Shown piece by piece: positions 1 to 25,600 of a DNA stretch of 28,861 nt. The notes under the pieces were generated by a model, which had not been told where the DNA came from, ran no database searches, and saw only the letters and a list, made by a program, of their open reading frames with translations. Every line of letters starts with the position of its first letter. Positions within the stretch are counted from its first letter, which is position 1. The DNA comes from a virus, in IMG/VR virus record IMGVR_UViG_3300023063_000037, positions 1 through 28,861 of that record. The stretch is one strand, 5' to 3'. A program made the position numbers and the translations under genes.

Positions 1-118
<118 letters not shown>

Positions 119-757
119 ATATAATCTATCCAAACTAGTTACGCAGCAGGTAAGTAATTTATAGTTGTTTCAGTCTTACCGTGAAACTGAACTTAATAAA
201 AAATTTAGATTACTGAACACTGCAGATTTATATATGCAAATTACCTATTATTAGTTTAAACTATTTAGGGTTAACCAAGGTTAAACCAGCCAAAGTGTAT
301 GAGATAAAGAGTAGATGATGTAAAGAGTAAAAGCCTTTAATGCCTTGCCACAGAGGCAGCATCACTATATAGTAAATATAGATACATTTTTGTCATATTG
401 TAGAGTAAAAGAAAAAACATAAAAAGCATTTAATCGCGGTTTTTCCAATTATATATATTTGTTGAAAGACCCGTCCAACCCTATTTTGGGTAGTTGAATA
501 ACAGACCTAATATACCATTATACTAAAAAATATTTATCAAGTTAGGGTTTTATTATACAGGTTTTATTTTACTTATTTAATAATCAAAAACATAATTACA
601 GTAAAAAAACAATAATGATAAAATAAAACCAGGATCACCATTTTCCGCTAAACGTTCATACAAATAAGCGTATTATTAATAAATATTTATTTTTTTAGTT
701 TTTTTCTTTTTGCATTAGAAAAAAAGCTAAAAAGAGCAGGTCAGCTCATCTGTAAAA
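119..757. other. AT-rich spacer without recognised gene
   Basis: I see no convincing ORF, tRNA or rRNA here on either strand. Structure present: an inverted repeat GGTTTTATTTTA (560-571) with TAAAATAAAACC (619-630), an A/T hairpin near 692-735, and a short stem at about 476-496 (CAACCC...GGGTAGTTG). A small structured RNA such as a mitochondrial RNase P RNA was considered but no conserved core could be recognised. Confidence 0.5.
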
Positions 758-841
758 AGAGATATGGAAGAATCGAACCCCAAATTTTCGATCTGCAATC
801 AAAATGTAGAACCATCTACTGCATATCCCTTATGTATCTAT
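730..841 (-). repeat. direct repeat copy 1 containing trnC
   Basis: 112 nt matching 15387-15498 with a single difference (G739 versus A15396). It covers the whole tRNA-Cys plus about 28 nt on its 3' side and 12 nt on its 5' side. Both copies point the same way and lie 14,657 bp apart, one on each side of cox1. Confidence 0.95.
758..829 (-). tRNA. trnC: tRNA-Cys (anticodon GCA), copy 1
   Basis: 72-nt cloverleaf on the minus strand. The acceptor stem GGGATAT pairs with ATATCTC (one G-U), the D stem is GTAG/CTAC, the anticodon stem TTTGA/TCGAA closes the loop TTGCAGA with anticodon GCA, and the T loop is TTCGATT with a weak G-U-rich stem. The sequence is identical to the copy at 15415-15486. 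The usual place of trnC in this group is between cob and cox1, so this downstream copy is the likely extra one. Confidence 0.92.
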
Positions 842-968
842 CTTATAAGGTTCATAAGATAGATACATATAGCAGATTAATATATTTAATACTAATTAGT
901 TTGTTTTTACACACAGGTAAAAACAAAAGAACAGTTAAGTTAGGCATAGCAAGGCTTAAATAAACAAT

Positions 969-1387
969 TTAATGTTTATATGAAGCATTTAATTTCTTAA
1001 ATTTTTCTATCTGATCACTTAACTGTGACGTATAGTTCTGATCAGGTTGTTTGATTTCTTGTTCTATGCTCAACCCTTTTTGAATTAAATCATTTATAGA
1101 TGAACCATGATTGTTTATCAAACGATCAACAATACCTAATCTATTGCTAATATTCATGTAAGTAGTTTCAGACATGCTAGCTGGAACATCCATAGACATA
1201 TTACCTTGAGCATCTGTTACTACATTAATACCATGTTGACTAACTATGTTATTGAATTGTTCTACAAACCCCACAAGTTGAGGAAGCATTCTATTTACTT
1301 CTAAAATAATATTATCTAACTCTAAGCTACTTTTTAATTGTAGAGTTACAAACCCATGAGGTTTAGGTGGATTATGTAACCCTAGCA

Positions 1388-1388
<1 letters not shown>
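969..1388 (-). CDS. ORF overlapping the cox1 stop; begins with a diverged copy of the COX1 C-terminus
   Basis: 139 codons. Its ATG shares the A of the cox1 stop (TAATG), an arrangement that allows re-initiation as at nad4L/nad5. Residues 7-21 (PPKPHGFVTLQLKSS) mirror the end of COX1 (PPKPHAFVSLPLQSN), and the DNA is clearly related too, so this is a duplication. The rest is helical and hydrophilic, with no membrane segment and no endonuclease motif, and ends KKLNASYKH. Similar unassigned ORFs seem familiar to me from other fungal mitogenomes, but I cannot name a family. Function unknown. The clean open frame and overlap with cox1 argue that it is expressed. Confidence 0.7.
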
Positions 1389-14938
<13,550 letters not shown>

Positions 14939-15414
14939 CTTATCGCTAGATTTTTGGTTAAAAATTAAGATAGGTTGGGTATGGGTATCGGTCAAAAATT
15001 TTTTCTATTACTCTATGCCTTATATATAGTACAATTTACTAATAGCAATAGGTAGGTATATTATTATATAAAAACTTAAAGGACAGACTAAAACTACCTT
15101 TTAAGGTCTAAACAGACTAACTACTTAGACTAAACTAAAAAGACTTAAATCGTCTACTCTTTAAATTGCATTAACAAAACCTTGGATTCCATACTATGCA
15201 ATCCTCTTACTGCGGATAGCATAAACAGATAATAAGGTAACCTAGTAAGATTCCAGTGCAAACACACAATTTACTATTATAGATTTCTTTTGGTGCAGGG
15301 CACGCCCCCCCCCTCCCACCTTTGGTGGGGATAGGTCGACAAAGTGTATGAGGCTATAAATTTTCCTGGAAGGTGCGGGGATTAAGAAAAGAGCAAGTCA
15401 GCTCATCTGTAAAA
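14939..15414. other. spacer between trnC and cox1
   Basis: Presumed cox1 leader region. The cox1 frame stays open to about 15004 without ATG. Upstream, a C9 tract and the hairpin CCCACC-TTT-GGTGGG (15315-15329) are the only structures I see. No promoter consensus was recognised. Confidence 0.5.
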
Positions 15415-15498
15415 AGAGATATGGAAGAATCGAACCCCAAATTTTCGATCTGCAATCAAAATGTAGAACCATCTACTGCATATCCCTTATGTATCTAT
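15387..15498 (-). repeat. direct repeat copy 2 containing trnC
   Basis: Matches 730-841 with one difference over 112 nt. The flanks diverge immediately outside it. Confidence 0.95.
15415..15486 (-). tRNA. trnC: tRNA-Cys (anticodon GCA), copy 2
   Basis: Identical in all 72 positions to the tRNA at 758-829, with the same cloverleaf and anticodon GCA. This copy is in the expected place between cob and cox1 and is probably the ancestral one. Confidence 0.93.
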
Positions 15499-15808
15499 GT
15501 TATAAAGTCTTATAACACAAATACATAAGCCTAATATAATTAAAGAGAAGGACCCTTCTTTGCAGTGCTTTATAAAAAATACTGCGAGTATTTAGCCCAA
15601 AAGGTATAAGGTACTGTACGAAAACATATTAATTTAAATAAGGAGCCAAGTAACTTAAAATATGTCTAAAAAGAACTACTTATAGGCAACCTTACTATAT
15701 ATTGACCATCCGAATTTATTTTTTTATTATGCGTGCAGAGCACGTATAATAAAAAAAAAAATAAGAGAAATAATACGAGTAAATATAAACAAAGCCTAAA
15801 GATTATCA
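15487..15808. other. spacer with long hairpin
   Basis: No gene seen. A strong hairpin lies at 15717-15764: ATTATGCGTGC-AGA-GCACGTATAAT with one mismatch, extended by T and A runs. It could act in 3'-end formation of the cob/ORF transcript or be another mini-element. Confidence 0.6.
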
Positions 15809-16207
15809 TTATCTATTATTAGTATAGTGAGTAAAGGCAGCTTGTCTAACACGAGCTTCTAGCTCTTCCACACTTTCAAACAACCGTCCTGCTTGATTTA
15901 ACGTTTCTCGAAGTGGTTCTCCTCGAGGACTAGTTAAATATTCAGGATTAAGCAACTCAATTGAACGGATAGCATTATTACCCACAAGACATACAGTACG
16001 AAGATTTTCTCTAATAACATCTAAAGACCTTAATATATCTTGTAAAGTTTCAAGTTCGGACACCGTATAGTCTAGCCCTCTAACTAAGTTTATAACTACT
16101 ACTCCTACATAAATTGTAGATGTAGTTATAACTAGTCCTCTAAAAATAGCAGCAAATGTAACAACAGCCCCAGTTGCAGCTGCAACTGCACTTGTAGTAC
16201 CAGGCAT
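15809..16207 (-). CDS. unrecognised ORF downstream of cob
   Basis: 132 residues from ATG at 16207 (MPGTTSAVAAATGAVV...). The frame is open upstream with code 4 and overlaps the 3' end of cob in the +1 frame, so an earlier start is possible. Residues 10-45 are hydrophobic (AVVTFAAIFRGLV, TIYVGVVVINLV), likely one or two membrane segments. The rest is a charged helical domain (LETLQDILRSLDVIRENL; RLFESVEELEARVRQAAF), possibly a coiled coil. Arginine uses CGN codons and the region is GC-richer than neighbours, unlike the AGA-biased mitochondrial genes, which hints at foreign origin. Function unknown. It could be translated by re-initiation after cob. Confidence 0.6.
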   Translation of the reverse strand: MPGTTSAVAAATGAVVTFAAIFRGLVITTSTIYVGVVVINLVRGLDYTVSELETLQDILRSLDVIRENLRTVCLVGNNAIRSIELLNPEYLTSPRGEPLRETLNQAGRLFESVEELEARVRQAAFTHYTNNR

Positions 16208-16292
16208 ACCTAATGAAGATGTAGCTTTAAATGGACCAAGTGTAGGTGCAGCTATACCTGGTGTGGTTTTAGTTATTTTTCTAGTTTTAGGT

Positions 16293-16651
16293 TTACTGCA
16301 GGGGACTCACAATACGTGAATTATGACTTGCCAATTCTGTTAAACTATTTTCTAGTAAACTAACTACAGGTACGATAATAAAGAAATGTGCAAAGTAAAG
16401 AACGGTACTAATTTGCCCAAATTCTATATATGGACTCTCAACGTGTTTTGCACCTAATTGCATTAATATTAAGAAATTAGCTATAAATACATAGAAAGCT
16501 ATTTTACTTAAAGGTCTGAATTGTATACCTCTACTTCTACTTAAATCAGTAAATGGCATAGCTAATAATGCTAAGATAGCACTTAACATAGCAACAACAC
16601 CTAATAATTTGTTAGGTATAGATCTTAATATAGCATAGAAAGGTAAAAGAT
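16293..16651 (-). CDS. cob: cob exon 7 (last)
   Basis: Encodes (Y)[19 protein letters not shown] to the stop TAA, including the last three transmembrane helices. Confidence 0.93.
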
Positions 16652-19600
16652 CGAAAAAAAAATCAACATACAAAAAGAGATACTTTAAGCTAATACTTAA
16701 AAAAACCTCTAATGTAAGTGACAGCTTTATAAACCTAGTTTATATAACATTTCTTTAATAAAATACGGACTAATTAAAGGTCTTAATTTATCCATAGATT
16801 CCTTAAAAATGTAGATTCTAGGTTTTTTATCCCTGTTATAATGTATTGAACATCTAAGATTGAATTTATCTTGTAAAGTATACATTAGTTTATCTACGTC
16901 TTCATTCGAGAAGGCGTAAACACTAATATGCAATCCATCCCCATGACGAGATCCATCATCCATTATTCAAAAAGCTAAACCTCTAAGAGTTAACAGTTCA
17001 TAAATATTGTCTGGGACTTTTTTTACATTTGATACATAAAACATCTCTTTAAATACATTAAAACAAGGAAGTTGCATAGTTGTGAAAGATATAGCACTAT
17101 ATATTTTTTTAGTTCTATTATCTCTAACTGTTCTAAGTTGGGGTAAGTAGTCCTTGGCACAAAAAGGAAGAAAAAAACTATGTACATAGTCAAAATATTC
17201 TTTATGCGCTACGGCTGTTTGAGCATACACCAATCTAGAATTAGCAGTAGAGGATCTTCTAACTATGTGGGCATCACCGAGTAAGATACCTACTAATATA
17301 TCCTTTACATCATCAGGTATTGTTATCAAGCTTCTTTCAGAAGGAGATAAACGTGTAATACCTTTTGTAGAACGAATTGCATAGAGAACTATGCTAGCCG
17401 ATATTAAAAGAATAATTGTACTTAGATCATGTTGATTATATAAATATTTATATATTTATATACATCATATTACTACAATGATTGGACTATATCTTCATTT
17501 ATATGATTAAAGGGTTAATCTTAAAATGTCTCGCATATAGTCTCTGAAGATCCCACTAGGATAATAAGAGCTAAGCTACGAATATACCTGATGGTTTCCT
17601 GCTGATTATCCTTTAAGCAACTTTATTATTCATCGTACTTTAAAGGGTTTTCCAGCAAACAGCGAGATTAGGTGACATCTTTTCTTTATCACTCCGGAAC
17701 TATCGCAGGAGGAGTTTGCATAGGATTAGCCCAGATCGAATTAGTCTGACATGTTATTTCCTCTAGCACCTTAGCCCTTTTTCCCCCAACTTCGTAGGGG
17801 GAAATAAAGCTTTATTTATTAGCAACGGGATACTACTAAGTAGGTGAAAACAGATTATTATAGTTAACCTAAAAATTTTGATTAATTCAATCTGAAATAA
17901 TTTTATCTCTATATTGCACAGCAGCTGCTAAAGCTTTATCTTGACCGCCACAAGTTGAACACATAAATGCTTTATTAGACTTCGGTAATTTCAAAGTAGA
18001 AGGGAAACGTACTTGTCAACCTCTAATTTCAATATTAGAAGTATATATAGGAGAAATAAAGTATTCTCCTCACTCTCTACGAGCAGAAACTGCTTTTAAT
18101 CAATCCTCGATACGACCCATTCAAACTTCTTTATCTGTGAAACGTTCATTAGTACTATCGTATATTTTATTAATAAGCGCTCTTAAACCAAAATAAGTGT
18201 GATGGCCTCCTGATCTAACCAGCCGCTCTACTCACACTAATAAATTAAAACTATCACTTTTTCCATATAAGAAATGTGAATAAATTTTTAATAAAGGAAA
18301 TAAAGAATTAAATACATTATTAATACCTTTAACTCTTAAAGTGTAAGTATTAGTACTTTTCTCTAAAGAAGTTTTGATATTAAGAGCATTTAAAGCGTTA
18401 GTCATTATTTCCATTATATATTTATTAGATTCAACATTAGATTGTACTATATTAAATAAAGGAACAATAACAACAGTACTATTTTTCTCTTTTCATTCGA
18501 GTTTCAAATGTAAAGTACCATCACCTAAAAAGAATCCCAGTATAAATAAGAAAGAAGGTTTTATAACATTTTCTTTATAAGAAACCTTTGGTAATTCTTT
18601 CAATAAGGCCAGATCTAGGCCTAAAGAAAGTAATTTCTCTTCCAAACTTACTTTATAACGAGGAGAATGAGCAGTTAAAGAATAAACAATACTTACTAAG
18701 AGAACTTTAGACATATTATCCGAATTATGTTTAATGTAATTTTTTAATTCATAAATTTTTTTTAGTTTATAAATAGCACGGTGTTTTTCACCATATAGCA
18801 TATAGAAATAAGGAACAAACACAGAAAAGAAAGTATCTCAACCGGACAATCTATAAGCGATAACAAATTTACCGAAACTATTTAAAGTTATACTAAAAGT
18901 ACCTTTATTACATAAAGCTTTGTCTAATCTAATAAAAAATTTGGCGCTTTCTACAGAAAACAATTGAGTAGCCGTGCAAATAGGATAAAAATTAAACCCA
19001 GATCTAAAGATACCTCCAATATACCCTTCTGCTTGTCAGAAACCGTTGGCAAGTAAACAAAATTCTTTATCTGAACCTTTACCCAAAGGATCTGAAAATT
19101 TTAGAGTCAAAAATAAACTTTTAACTTCAGAAAGAGTCATTAAATTCTTCCCTTTTTTACCTTTAACGATAGATTTAATATCGTACCCTGGTTCAATTAG
19201 GTGAGATTTCTCTTGATCTGTAGAGGATATATAACTTTCAGTCTTTAAACAAGTATAGAAAGTAATTAAATAACAGATATGCCTGACTAAGGCCTTCTCC
19301 CTAAATAGGTTTAAACCTATCCATTTAACGGAACCTTCTCATCAAAGAACTTCCTGCATTCTTTCGAATGGGGCTTGACTATATCTTAAGCTTGCGCCAA
19401 CCAACATTTAGTCGATGAACTGCACACCATTATTTTAAATAACCCTCCTTAGTTTGTAGTGGAATATGTTATTTAAAGTAGTGGAGCTTGGCTGCGGATT
19501 ACCCATTTATCTGTATTTCCTACTCACCCTCCAATGAACGATAAAGTCCTTTTTATGGAAAAGGAGAGCGAAAGTAGCAATCACATAGATAATCAATTTC

Positions 19601-22600
19601 GATTTTACCATACCACGAGTCATTACCTGTGCCACAAACTGTGTTGCCACGTTTGCTTGGTTGAAATTGCTTTAGGGACTTCCCGCAATTTGATGGTTTA
19701 ATAGCCAGAAGTTCATTCTGACAATAACTAAGCTTTTTTCCTAATTATATAGTTATCACTATCTCCTAAAACGTTAGGCATGAAGAATACAAATACACTT
19801 AATATCACTATAAATAAGAATATAGTTATTAAGTCTTTGAAAAGGAAGTAAGGAGCCATAGGTAATCTATCATAGTTACCTGAAACACCTAAAGGGTTAC
19901 CTGACCCTGCACTATCGTGAAGTGCAATTAAGTGCATTAAAGCTAAAGCAGCTAATACGAAAGGTAAAACAAAATGTAAAGCAAAGAATCTGTTTAAAGT
20001 AGCATTGTTACAATTGTGTTGGTAATCCCACCTTTAATTTAATTAAATTAAAGGTTCTCATTACACTCAATATGTTTGTATCCATATTGTTCGGACTATA
20101 TCTTAATCTTATTTTTGTTTAATATTTTTGGGGGATTTCAAAATTTTTACTGTATCTAGGTATAGTTCTAAGTTCTTTTATTCACAATAAATATTGTAAT
20201 CTTTTATTACCTAATAGCTTAACAGGTGCTCTATCTAAAAACCGTATAACATTTTCTACAGATCTAACACTAGAAGCTTTAAGATTAAAATGATTAGTTT
20301 TATCACATGTAATTTTTTTACTTAAAGATAAATATTTAGCAATTGCTAATATCAAGGTTTGACTATTAGTTTGACCAATACTAAAACTAGCAATCTTGGA
20401 AGCATCTATAGTAGGTTTACAAATACTAAAACAAGCTTCGGCTTCCATAAACCCAACTAATCAAGATGAAAAGTAAGGTAAATCTATAATAGACTCTATA
20501 GAATTTAAAGGAAATTCCGAGTTTATAGGTCTAATATAAGAAGGCATATCCACATGTTTTTTAATCCCAGATACTAATAAATGTTTGAATCTTAGATAAT
20601 CATATTGCTTATCGGAAATAAAGGGGTATTTATCGAAAATAGGTAAAATAATGTTAACTAAATGAGTTTTGTTTCTAATTCTTAAAGCCACCATTTCTAC
20701 AGAATTTATTGTTCTGAAGCTAACAACACCTACACCCAATAAGGCTTTTATTTTATAAATAAGCTGTACATCTCTAATACTTAATTCTATTCCTAATTCA
20801 TATGAAAGATAATCACCTTTCTTTGTTACAGAAAAATACCCGTCTCCCTCTATTAATCCTACAAAGTAGGCAAATTTAAGATCTTCTGCGTTTAGTCTCT
20901 GAGGAGCTTCTGGAGCTATAAACTCCTTAACCCCTGCTGATTGTCCCAAAATTGTTGGCTTTTTTACGTCTATATTTAAACTATATAGAACGTATCCAAC
21001 AATACTTATACAGGATATTCCAGCAATAAGCAGAATTTGCAATTTAACTTCACAGCTAAATGGCGCTTCGCAATACAAAACGCTAAAACCACCTCACAGG
21101 AACTCAACTATATCTTGCCCTATTCATGGTATTGCACTCATAAGGTTAGTAATAACTGTTGCCAAATCTTTAATTTGCTTATTCTAGCTTAATCTTTGAA
21201 AAGTTACTTCAAATACTCTAGCTTTATATGTTTAAAACAAGCAAACCCTGTGCAATATACTCACCTCTTAGATGCTTTCCTTATATCCTGAAAATTCGGA
21301 ATATTAGCAATAGATGATCGTAATTTAATACAGCATAAAGCCTTGTGTTCCTGCAAAAAAAAATACAGAAAAAAGATTCCGACTGTACATTAAGCATCAT
21401 TTCAGACACCCATCGATGAACCAGTCTGTAGCGATAGTTTACTCTACCGACGGTCTTAATGTAAAACAAACATCTTTGACCGTTTTCATCAATATGGCTA
21501 TATGGCTAATAGTCTAAATTCTTAGTAAAAATTATTTTTAGAGAACACCATATAACTATGTAAAACTTTTATTTCATTTAAATTATTTTGTATTTCATTT
21601 CAGGTATCATGTATGGAGATACTATCTTTCTAAGATCTTGCATAGATTCTTTTCAAACATAGATAATATATTGATCTTTACTACCCGCGGATTGAACAGT
21701 GGCTTTAAGATTAAAATTATCACTTAAAACTTTTACTAGCTTTAAACAATCATTATAAGTAAAACAGTTAGTAGAAAATTTTAATCCTTGACTAACTTTA
21801 GAGCCATCATCCATAATTCAAATAGCTAAAGCTAAAGGAGTTAAGTATTCACCAATACATTCTGGCACACGTTTTATATTATTAATATATCATATGTCTC
21901 GAACTCAATTAAGACTAGTATAGGTCCATGTAGAAAATCTAACTACTTTACGTAATTTACCCTTAGTACCCAATCTATAGGTTATAACTGGTATTTTTGG
22001 ACTACAATATCCCCATTCACTGACAATATTATGTAAATAAAGTATGTATTCTACGTGGGAATCTTCTTGAAAAAAAGAAAATCTTGTACCTACACCTCCT
22101 AATCTTTTTTCTGCATGACCATCTCCTAAAAGAGATCCAAATATAATAGATAAAAAATCTTTATTATGTGGACCAATTCTATAAATACCTTTTAGCCTGC
22201 TTACTTTAGGAGTGTAAGTTAAGTAAGCAGGACTTATTAATACTAAAAAAAATAAAATTAAATAAAAACTAAACATTTGAGGCTTTAATAAGAAACCTCA
22301 TAATGACATTTGCCCATATGGTAAAACATACTGATTTACTTAATATAAATAAAAATGCAATTTATAATAAGCTAGAATAACTTTGAATTCGTGTATTCTA
22401 TTAGTTATAGAATATAACTAAAAATTCCGACTGTGCATTAAGCATCATTTCAGACACCCATTAGTGACCCAGTCTGTCGCGATTATATGGATAACCGACG
22501 ATCTCTAACCTTTAATCTCGTATATCTCTACTGATTAGCCTTTAAGTAAAGCAAGATTAAAAATTCTTTGATCGTTTTCACTAACATTGCCAAAGAAGCC

Positions 22601-25600
22601 ATAAAAAACTCCGTTTTTTTTTGGTCTTCTTCAATATCCCTGTCGGGCTATTCCACTTTAGTTTTTATTTCTCTCCACAGATTGCATAAAAAGTTTTACT
22701 TGTGGGACTATAATTTAAACTCAAAATTAAACATACAACAACTTATGTTTAAACATACTTAACAACTCAACGTCTTCTCAATATCTGTTTTGGGCTTTGT
22801 AAAGCCCGAATGATGGTTTTCTGATCACAACCTAAAGATTTCGCGGCATCTACTATGCTAGGAAATTCACCATATACTGTGTAATCCATATTATATACGA
22901 GTATAGCATTAGACTTTTTCTTCATATTTTTAATGGATTCTTCTAAATAGATAGGTTTTGTACGGTTTAAAGCCGCTTCCTTCATCAATTCAATAGTATT
23001 AGGAGATAAGCTTTTACCTCTATTCAAACTACCAATAGTAGCTCTACGCTCTTCACTGTAACTGCCCTTCATTTTTAGTCTGGTTATCTCACTATGTTTA
23101 TAACCAAAACTTGAACCAGCTTCAGTCAAGATGTTATAGTTGGGTAATAAAGATTTTAAGTAAAAGTCTTCCAAATCTAATAATTGCTTATTGTTCTCCT
23201 TGTTTACTTGTTCAGGGAACAATTCTAAAACTATAAATGCAAATGAAGATATACCGTATTTTTTTACTGCATTCTTCACCACTTTACTACCATGAAAGTT
23301 AAATAAGTGATTAGAAAATCTAGCATGGAATCTCCCTGTAGCAGCCGATCCAATATAATAATCCATAGTAACCTTATTTAAAATTAAATAAATACCACTA
23401 AGATTACGAGTTTCATTTAATACTCTGGTTTTAACAGTATTATCTGATAGGTTTTCATATATAAAGACAGGATTCAGGTTTTTTTCTGCTATAAATTTAT
23501 TCAATTCTACACTATCTTGCTTACGCGGCAATGATACTTGAAAACTTCTTTTACTTGAACTAGAAAAAGTTCTTTTACCTATTGCATTTAATGGTTTTAC
23601 CAGCGTTGCTGCAAAAGTATGAGGATATTTGTTGTCGTTGTTGTTGTTATTCTTGAGTATAAACCATTTTGGGCTATGTAACAAACCCAAGAAAGCTGTA
23701 ACGATCATTAATATGAATATAACAACACCTAAAGTTCAAACTAATGTTCTTGGAGCTCTGTATGATCCATAGTATAAACCTCTTCCTATGTGTAGGTAAA
23801 CCAAGAAGAAGAAAGCTGAAGCTGTGTTAGCGTGTAAGTAACGTATTAATCAACCGTTGTTTACATCACGCATGATCAACGAGTCATAATTATCTACTAC
23901 GGTCTAAACCTTAGACGCACTATCTATAGGTTTAGATGAAAATATATATTTCTTTTTATACAATCTATCTGTATCTATGTAACGATTACATGTATTACTA
24001 CTAGGCTTTAACCCTAACGATTTATGTGCCGCACTATAAGAAGCAAAAGGAGAACCTTTAACCATATTATTATTTTCATAAATATAAACCCCCGCACTCA
24101 TCACTACGTTCGATGAGTGCGGGCCCGGGTACAATTGGGTTTAAAGATCTATTTGCTATGCTTAATTTACGTACATTATCCATATGGGGTATATTAGCTT
24201 TGACATCAAATGGAGAATCTTTGGCTAATATAGCTTGAGATCTCTCAAAAATCTCTCTAATAATTTCATCTGTGTTTCTAGTAGATGTAGATCTACTGTA
24301 TCTTTTGTTAATAGTGTCTGAAATGTCCAAAAAGAATTTTTTACCTTCCGGTAAAAAATAATAGCCATGTATTTTTAGTAACAAAGCTAGTCTTCAGAAT
24401 TTAAATATATTCTCCGTAATAAGTTTATTATTTATATATAAAATGGGATTAAATCAATTTCTACTCTTTAACACTGATTAAGATTAGGTTTAATAACCTT
24501 AATCTTATTAGTACATCAGTTGTTAAAAGAGCTTTAAAATATGCTAACCAAAATGCTTCCTCTCAAATTAAATAATTAGTAACTATACATATAAAAACTA
24601 GATTTTTCTTGGCTTTTTTTTTCTTGCTTTGCAAGAAAAAATTTGCCATAAAACGTATATTCCTTTATAAGGTTTTTGTTGATTACGTTGAATATAATTA
24701 TTAATGTTAGATACATTAATGTTTAAAGCTTTCGCTGCAGCACGCATTGAATGATAAACAGCTATTTCATTATTTCTTAAATATAAAACTTCTATGCTTA
24801 CCTTGTTAGGGTACGCAATAGATAGATTTATTTTATGTTCTTCCGATTTTGATATACCCAATTTTCGAATACTCATCTTAGCTAATGCTTCATTAGAAAG
24901 CAGTAACCCTAGAAAGGGTGAACTAGGATGTTGTGAAATATTGTATTCTGGTTTAAAAAGATCAATATAATGCTTTTCTCTTTCTAAACATAAGTTCGAG
25001 TCACAATACTCTAAATTTTCTAAGCTAAATTTATAATAACCATATTTAAGTAATGCTCTACAAATACGCATACTAACATTTCTTTCTAAATAGTTGACAT
25101 TGAAATAGTTAGAAAATCTGAATCTTAGATCGATAGAGCTACCAATATATGTATTACCATTTATTAGATTTTTTCAACGATAGATACCAGACTTTCCTTT
25201 ATTTTCCACTAGCCCCGCAGGGGCGAAAACTAGTATTTTTTTTGAACATCTGTGTTATAATAAGTAGAAATAGCATTAAATTTAAGGTATGAGGTCAAAA
25301 CCGGTAAATTAAGGTTTGAAGTCAAACCTATAAGCATGAAAAAAGATACATAAGCCGGTAGCTGGCCTATGTATTTAATATGAAAATTAGCTATAATCAT
25401 TTTACCCTTCAAGGGTTTAATGGTCAATTATGTGTTAAGATACGAATAGTTAACCACGTGTATACATATTAGACGACTCTAAATAAGGTAAAACACAGTA
25501 ATATAGACTATCTACACTATTAACCACTAAAGATACTACACCTGTTTTTGCATTAATCGTACTTACTACATTCATAGCTAGTATTTTACTATTTGGTAAA

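Larger units (their letters stand above)
24415..25452 (-). mobile_element. inner group I intron nested in the cob i1 LAGLIDADG gene
   Basis: 1038 nt. The 5' site follows T (CGTGGT|TAACTATT) and the 3' site follows G (ATTACG|GAGAAT). Near the 3' end there is a P7-like pairing with a bulge, AACA(A)CTG with CAGTGTT, enclosing a P3-like strand ATGTA (partner TACAT near 25370) and a P8-like hairpin TAAGATTA/TAATCTTA. The outer reading frame closes exactly on removal. Core assignment is by eye only. Confidence 0.72.

Noticed and set aside
300-520. Possible structured RNA (RNase P RNA or extra tRNA) in the spacer beyond trnC
   Set aside because: No conserved core motif or cloverleaf could be built by eye; only short stems.
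18232-18822. Two separate short ORFs in cob intron 5
   Set aside because: They are pieces of one LAGLIDADG gene; the apparent stops are TGA, which is Trp here.
24086-24128. Target-duplicating element like those at 13224 and 25208
   Set aside because: No 5-bp flanking repeat and the inferred length (43 nt) breaks the frame, so it was listed only as a hairpin.
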